DNA from: Tetradesmus obliquus
Lineage: Eukaryota; Chlorophyta; Chlorophyceae; Sphaeropleales; Scenedesmaceae
Assembly (NCBI GenBank): GCA_030272155.1
Contig: CP126206.1
Span: 4,081,001-4,145,000, forward strand
Direction of reading: 5' to 3'
DNA: 64,000 bases
The notes under the pieces were generated by a model that had not been told where the DNA came from, searched no databases, and saw nothing but the letters and a program-made list of their open reading frames with translations. The translations under genes were made by a program, and so were the position numbers. Each line of letters begins with the position of its first letter. Within the stretch, counting starts at the first letter, position 1. Shown in pieces: positions 62,194 to 64,000 of this stretch.

Positions 62194-62417
62194 CTCCCCA
62201 CATGATATGATCACAGACAAAGCAGTACGCCATGCAAAACAGCAGCAGCGCATTCTCCAGCACCCAGCCCAACCACAGCAAGGCGAGGCTCAGCTGCGGC
62301 CGCAAAACCTCGTCACTCGCCCCAGGTGACAAAACCCTGAACAGCCGCAGCACCTGCCGCACCATGTACTGAATTGCCAGCAGGGAAGATGCATTCAAGG
62401 CGATGAACAGCCAGGTG
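62194..62417 (-). CDS. PEX11-like membrane protein, single exon
   Basis: A 224-bp minus-strand exon with a CTCTTTCAG acceptor and a GGGGAG|GTATAC donor encodes a hydrophobic start (TWLFIALNASSLLAIQ), then VRQVLRLFRVLSPG, then LALLWLGWVLENALLL and CDHIMWG. The order of an R-x-LRLFR block, a leucine-rich segment and a D-H/Q-I-x-W-x-G motif resembles the PEX11 family (peroxisome membrane elongation and fission). Neighbouring exons are not visible: upstream is a LINE and downstream (61700-62190) I find none before the AP2 gene. It may be the middle of a gene interrupted by the LINE, or a gene fragment. A degraded copy is at 41680-41860. Confidence 0.45.
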
Positions 62418-62465
62418 CTGAAAGAGGTACAGCTCAGCAGCAGCTGCTGCCAGTGTACGACACTA

Positions 62466-64000
62466 TCACTCATCATCATGTTACTCATCAAGCCATAGCA
62501 TCAACGCCATCGGCCCCGCGCCCCAATGGAGCGGCAACTACACCCTCGTGTTTGCAAGCATTACGCACACCCCAAGCCCTTTCAAAAAAATCAGCAATGA
62601 ACCTAAACACCAGTAACCTAACAGAACCCCAAGCATCATCCGACACAAACCGCTTCACCTTCACCTCAGCATCTGTAATAGACAACAAGTTACGCAATTT
62701 TGCAGCGCAACCAGACAAAGCCCTAATCTCATTAAACATCTCATCTCTTTGCACAGACGTCGCAGCACAATCAAACAACAAATGTGACAATGACTCCACA
62801 CCAGCACCACACGCCGGACATGCTGTATTACCATTAGCTCGCCTGCCACCATAACGACTGGACCAGTCGCACCAGGTGCGTTCATGTACAGCCAAGCAAC
62901 CCAAACGCACACGCATCATCAACTCGACACCACGTGTAGGCGCCCCAGACCGCAAAAAAGGCCTGACCCGCTTAAACGTCATAACATCAGCATGTTTTGG
63001 GTGCACATGCGTGATGTAACTCAACAAAGTGGAATGCTCCAGCGATTCATACATTATCCTATCTGCATGCAACTTCTTGATCTGCCCTGAAATGTGACTC
63101 TTGCAGCAACTTGCACGCCCTGCCGCTGTCTCTACATTCACACCATACTTGCACAATAGACTCTGCACATACTTGTGCCACGGAGTTACTACCATTGCTC
63201 CAGTCGAACGCCTCCACTCTGCAGAGAAAACTTGCTTTGGCAGTCTAACACCATCCATGCGCTGTATCCTGAAATAGTACTCCATAGCTCGCTGATGTAA
63301 CCACATATGCAAAGGCTTCACACCCCATTCAGCCAAAACAGCCGAGGAACACGGACGCTCCTTGCCACAGCGCATTGCACACTTAATTATGTCTGTCTGC
63401 ACCTGATCAATCTGTTGCAGCTGCCTAGCTGTTAACGGGAACCACACTTCACTGCCGTACTCCACAACTGGACGAATGCAGGTCAACAGCACAATACGCT
63501 TCACTTCAACACTGATATGACGGCTCTTCCATATGGGCATAAGCCCAGCTTTCAAACTCTGCACTTTGGCAAGCATTTTGTCAAAATGCGTACTCCAATT
63601 GCATGCGTTGTTGAACCACAAACCAAGATAGCAATATTCTGAAACGACTGGCACAGGAGCATCATTCCATATGATGCCAGAGTCAACCAGCTGACTACGC
63701 TGGCTGCGCTGACGACCTGGCAAGATGTGCATGACTGCAGACTTGGAACTGTTGAGCTTAAAGCGCCACTTGCAACTGTACTCATACACGGTTGCAGCAA
63801 CGGCTTGAACTTCAGACAGAGAACCACACACAACAACAAAATCATCTGCCTGCATGGCAGCCACAACCTGGCCAGCAGCTTCGTCAGATGGACCTAGTAG
63901 CGTTATGCCGGGGTGTTTTGCATGCACCTCACGCAACAGGTCATCAATGAAAAACAGGTACTATGTGGGGGAGATGACATCACCCTCATGCAAGCCAAGA
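62466..64000 (-). mobile_element. LINE (non-LTR retrotransposon), 3' part with reverse transcriptase
   Basis: A minus-strand frame of about 482 codons (63936-62488) begins within the reverse transcriptase: MQADDFVVVCGS holds the catalytic A-D-D, followed by WRFKLNSSKSAVM. Further on is a C-x2-C...H-x4-C zinc knuckle (CPACGAG then HLLFDC) typical of LINE C-termini, and the frame ends DGVDAMA plus TGA. Upstream in the same frame LHEGDVISP and YLFFIDDLL represent the preceding motif, with a TAG codon at 63963-63961 between them. The element therefore extends past the window edge and this copy may be inactive. The 3' end is TAACATGATGATG. Clade not assigned. Confidence 0.85.

Noticed and set aside
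62466-64000. Retrovirus-like or LTR element
   Set aside because: The RT is followed by a LINE-type zinc knuckle and an ATG tail. No LTRs, integrase, protease or capsid motifs were seen in the window.

Overview
The window looks like nuclear DNA of a green alga, most likely class Chlorophyceae. The signs are intron-dense genes with GT-AG introns and short exons; very heavy (CTG)n/(CAG)n content; a TGTAA motif downstream of one stop codon; scattered short TTTAGGG-type tracts; plant-type proteins (a TBL-like PC-esterase, an AP2 factor, a plant-like ECM29); and algal-style secreted proteins. The genus cannot be read from the sequence. A sphaeroplealean such as Tetradesmus/Scenedesmus would fit, but that is inference.

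Layout. 1-2,120 (+): 3' end of a PC-esterase gene whose last exons are tandemly multiplied. 5,717-13,229 (+): a complete ten-exon paralogue with a phase-consistent model of 408 codons. About 15,050-15,722 (-): a RING-finger gene. 16,289-22,797 (+): a nine-exon secreted protein with GCC2/ephrin-receptor-like repeats, five EGF-like modules and an NHL-type propeller (756 aa). 24,278-30,179 (-): a protein with four C2HC zinc fingers. 32,973-40,140 (-): a secreted acidic protein built from many small exons ending in R-R/K-x-L-Q. 40,856-41,870: LINE tails and a broken PEX11-like copy. 43,755-52,316 (+): the C-terminal half of the proteasome adaptor ECM29. 58,913-61,699 (-): an AP2-type regulator with a glutamine-rich region. 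62,194-62,417 (-): a PEX11-like exon. 62,466-64,000 (-): the 3' part of a LINE with reverse transcriptase.

The genes do not form a pathway. What unites the window is genome architecture. In at least five unrelated genes single exons are repeated in tandem, often with usable splice sites. Many exons are preceded directly by a sense-strand (CTG)n tract that runs into the CTGCAG acceptor. Many exons also end in CTGCAG followed by GT, so duplicated CAGGT sites could act as both donor and acceptor. This exon-array behaviour is the strongest candidate for something undescribed here. The main caveats are that assembly artefacts in repeats must be excluded and that no transcript data are available.

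Gene models marked phase-consistent were checked by counting exon lengths against intron phase. Family assignments rest on recognised motifs, not on database searches.
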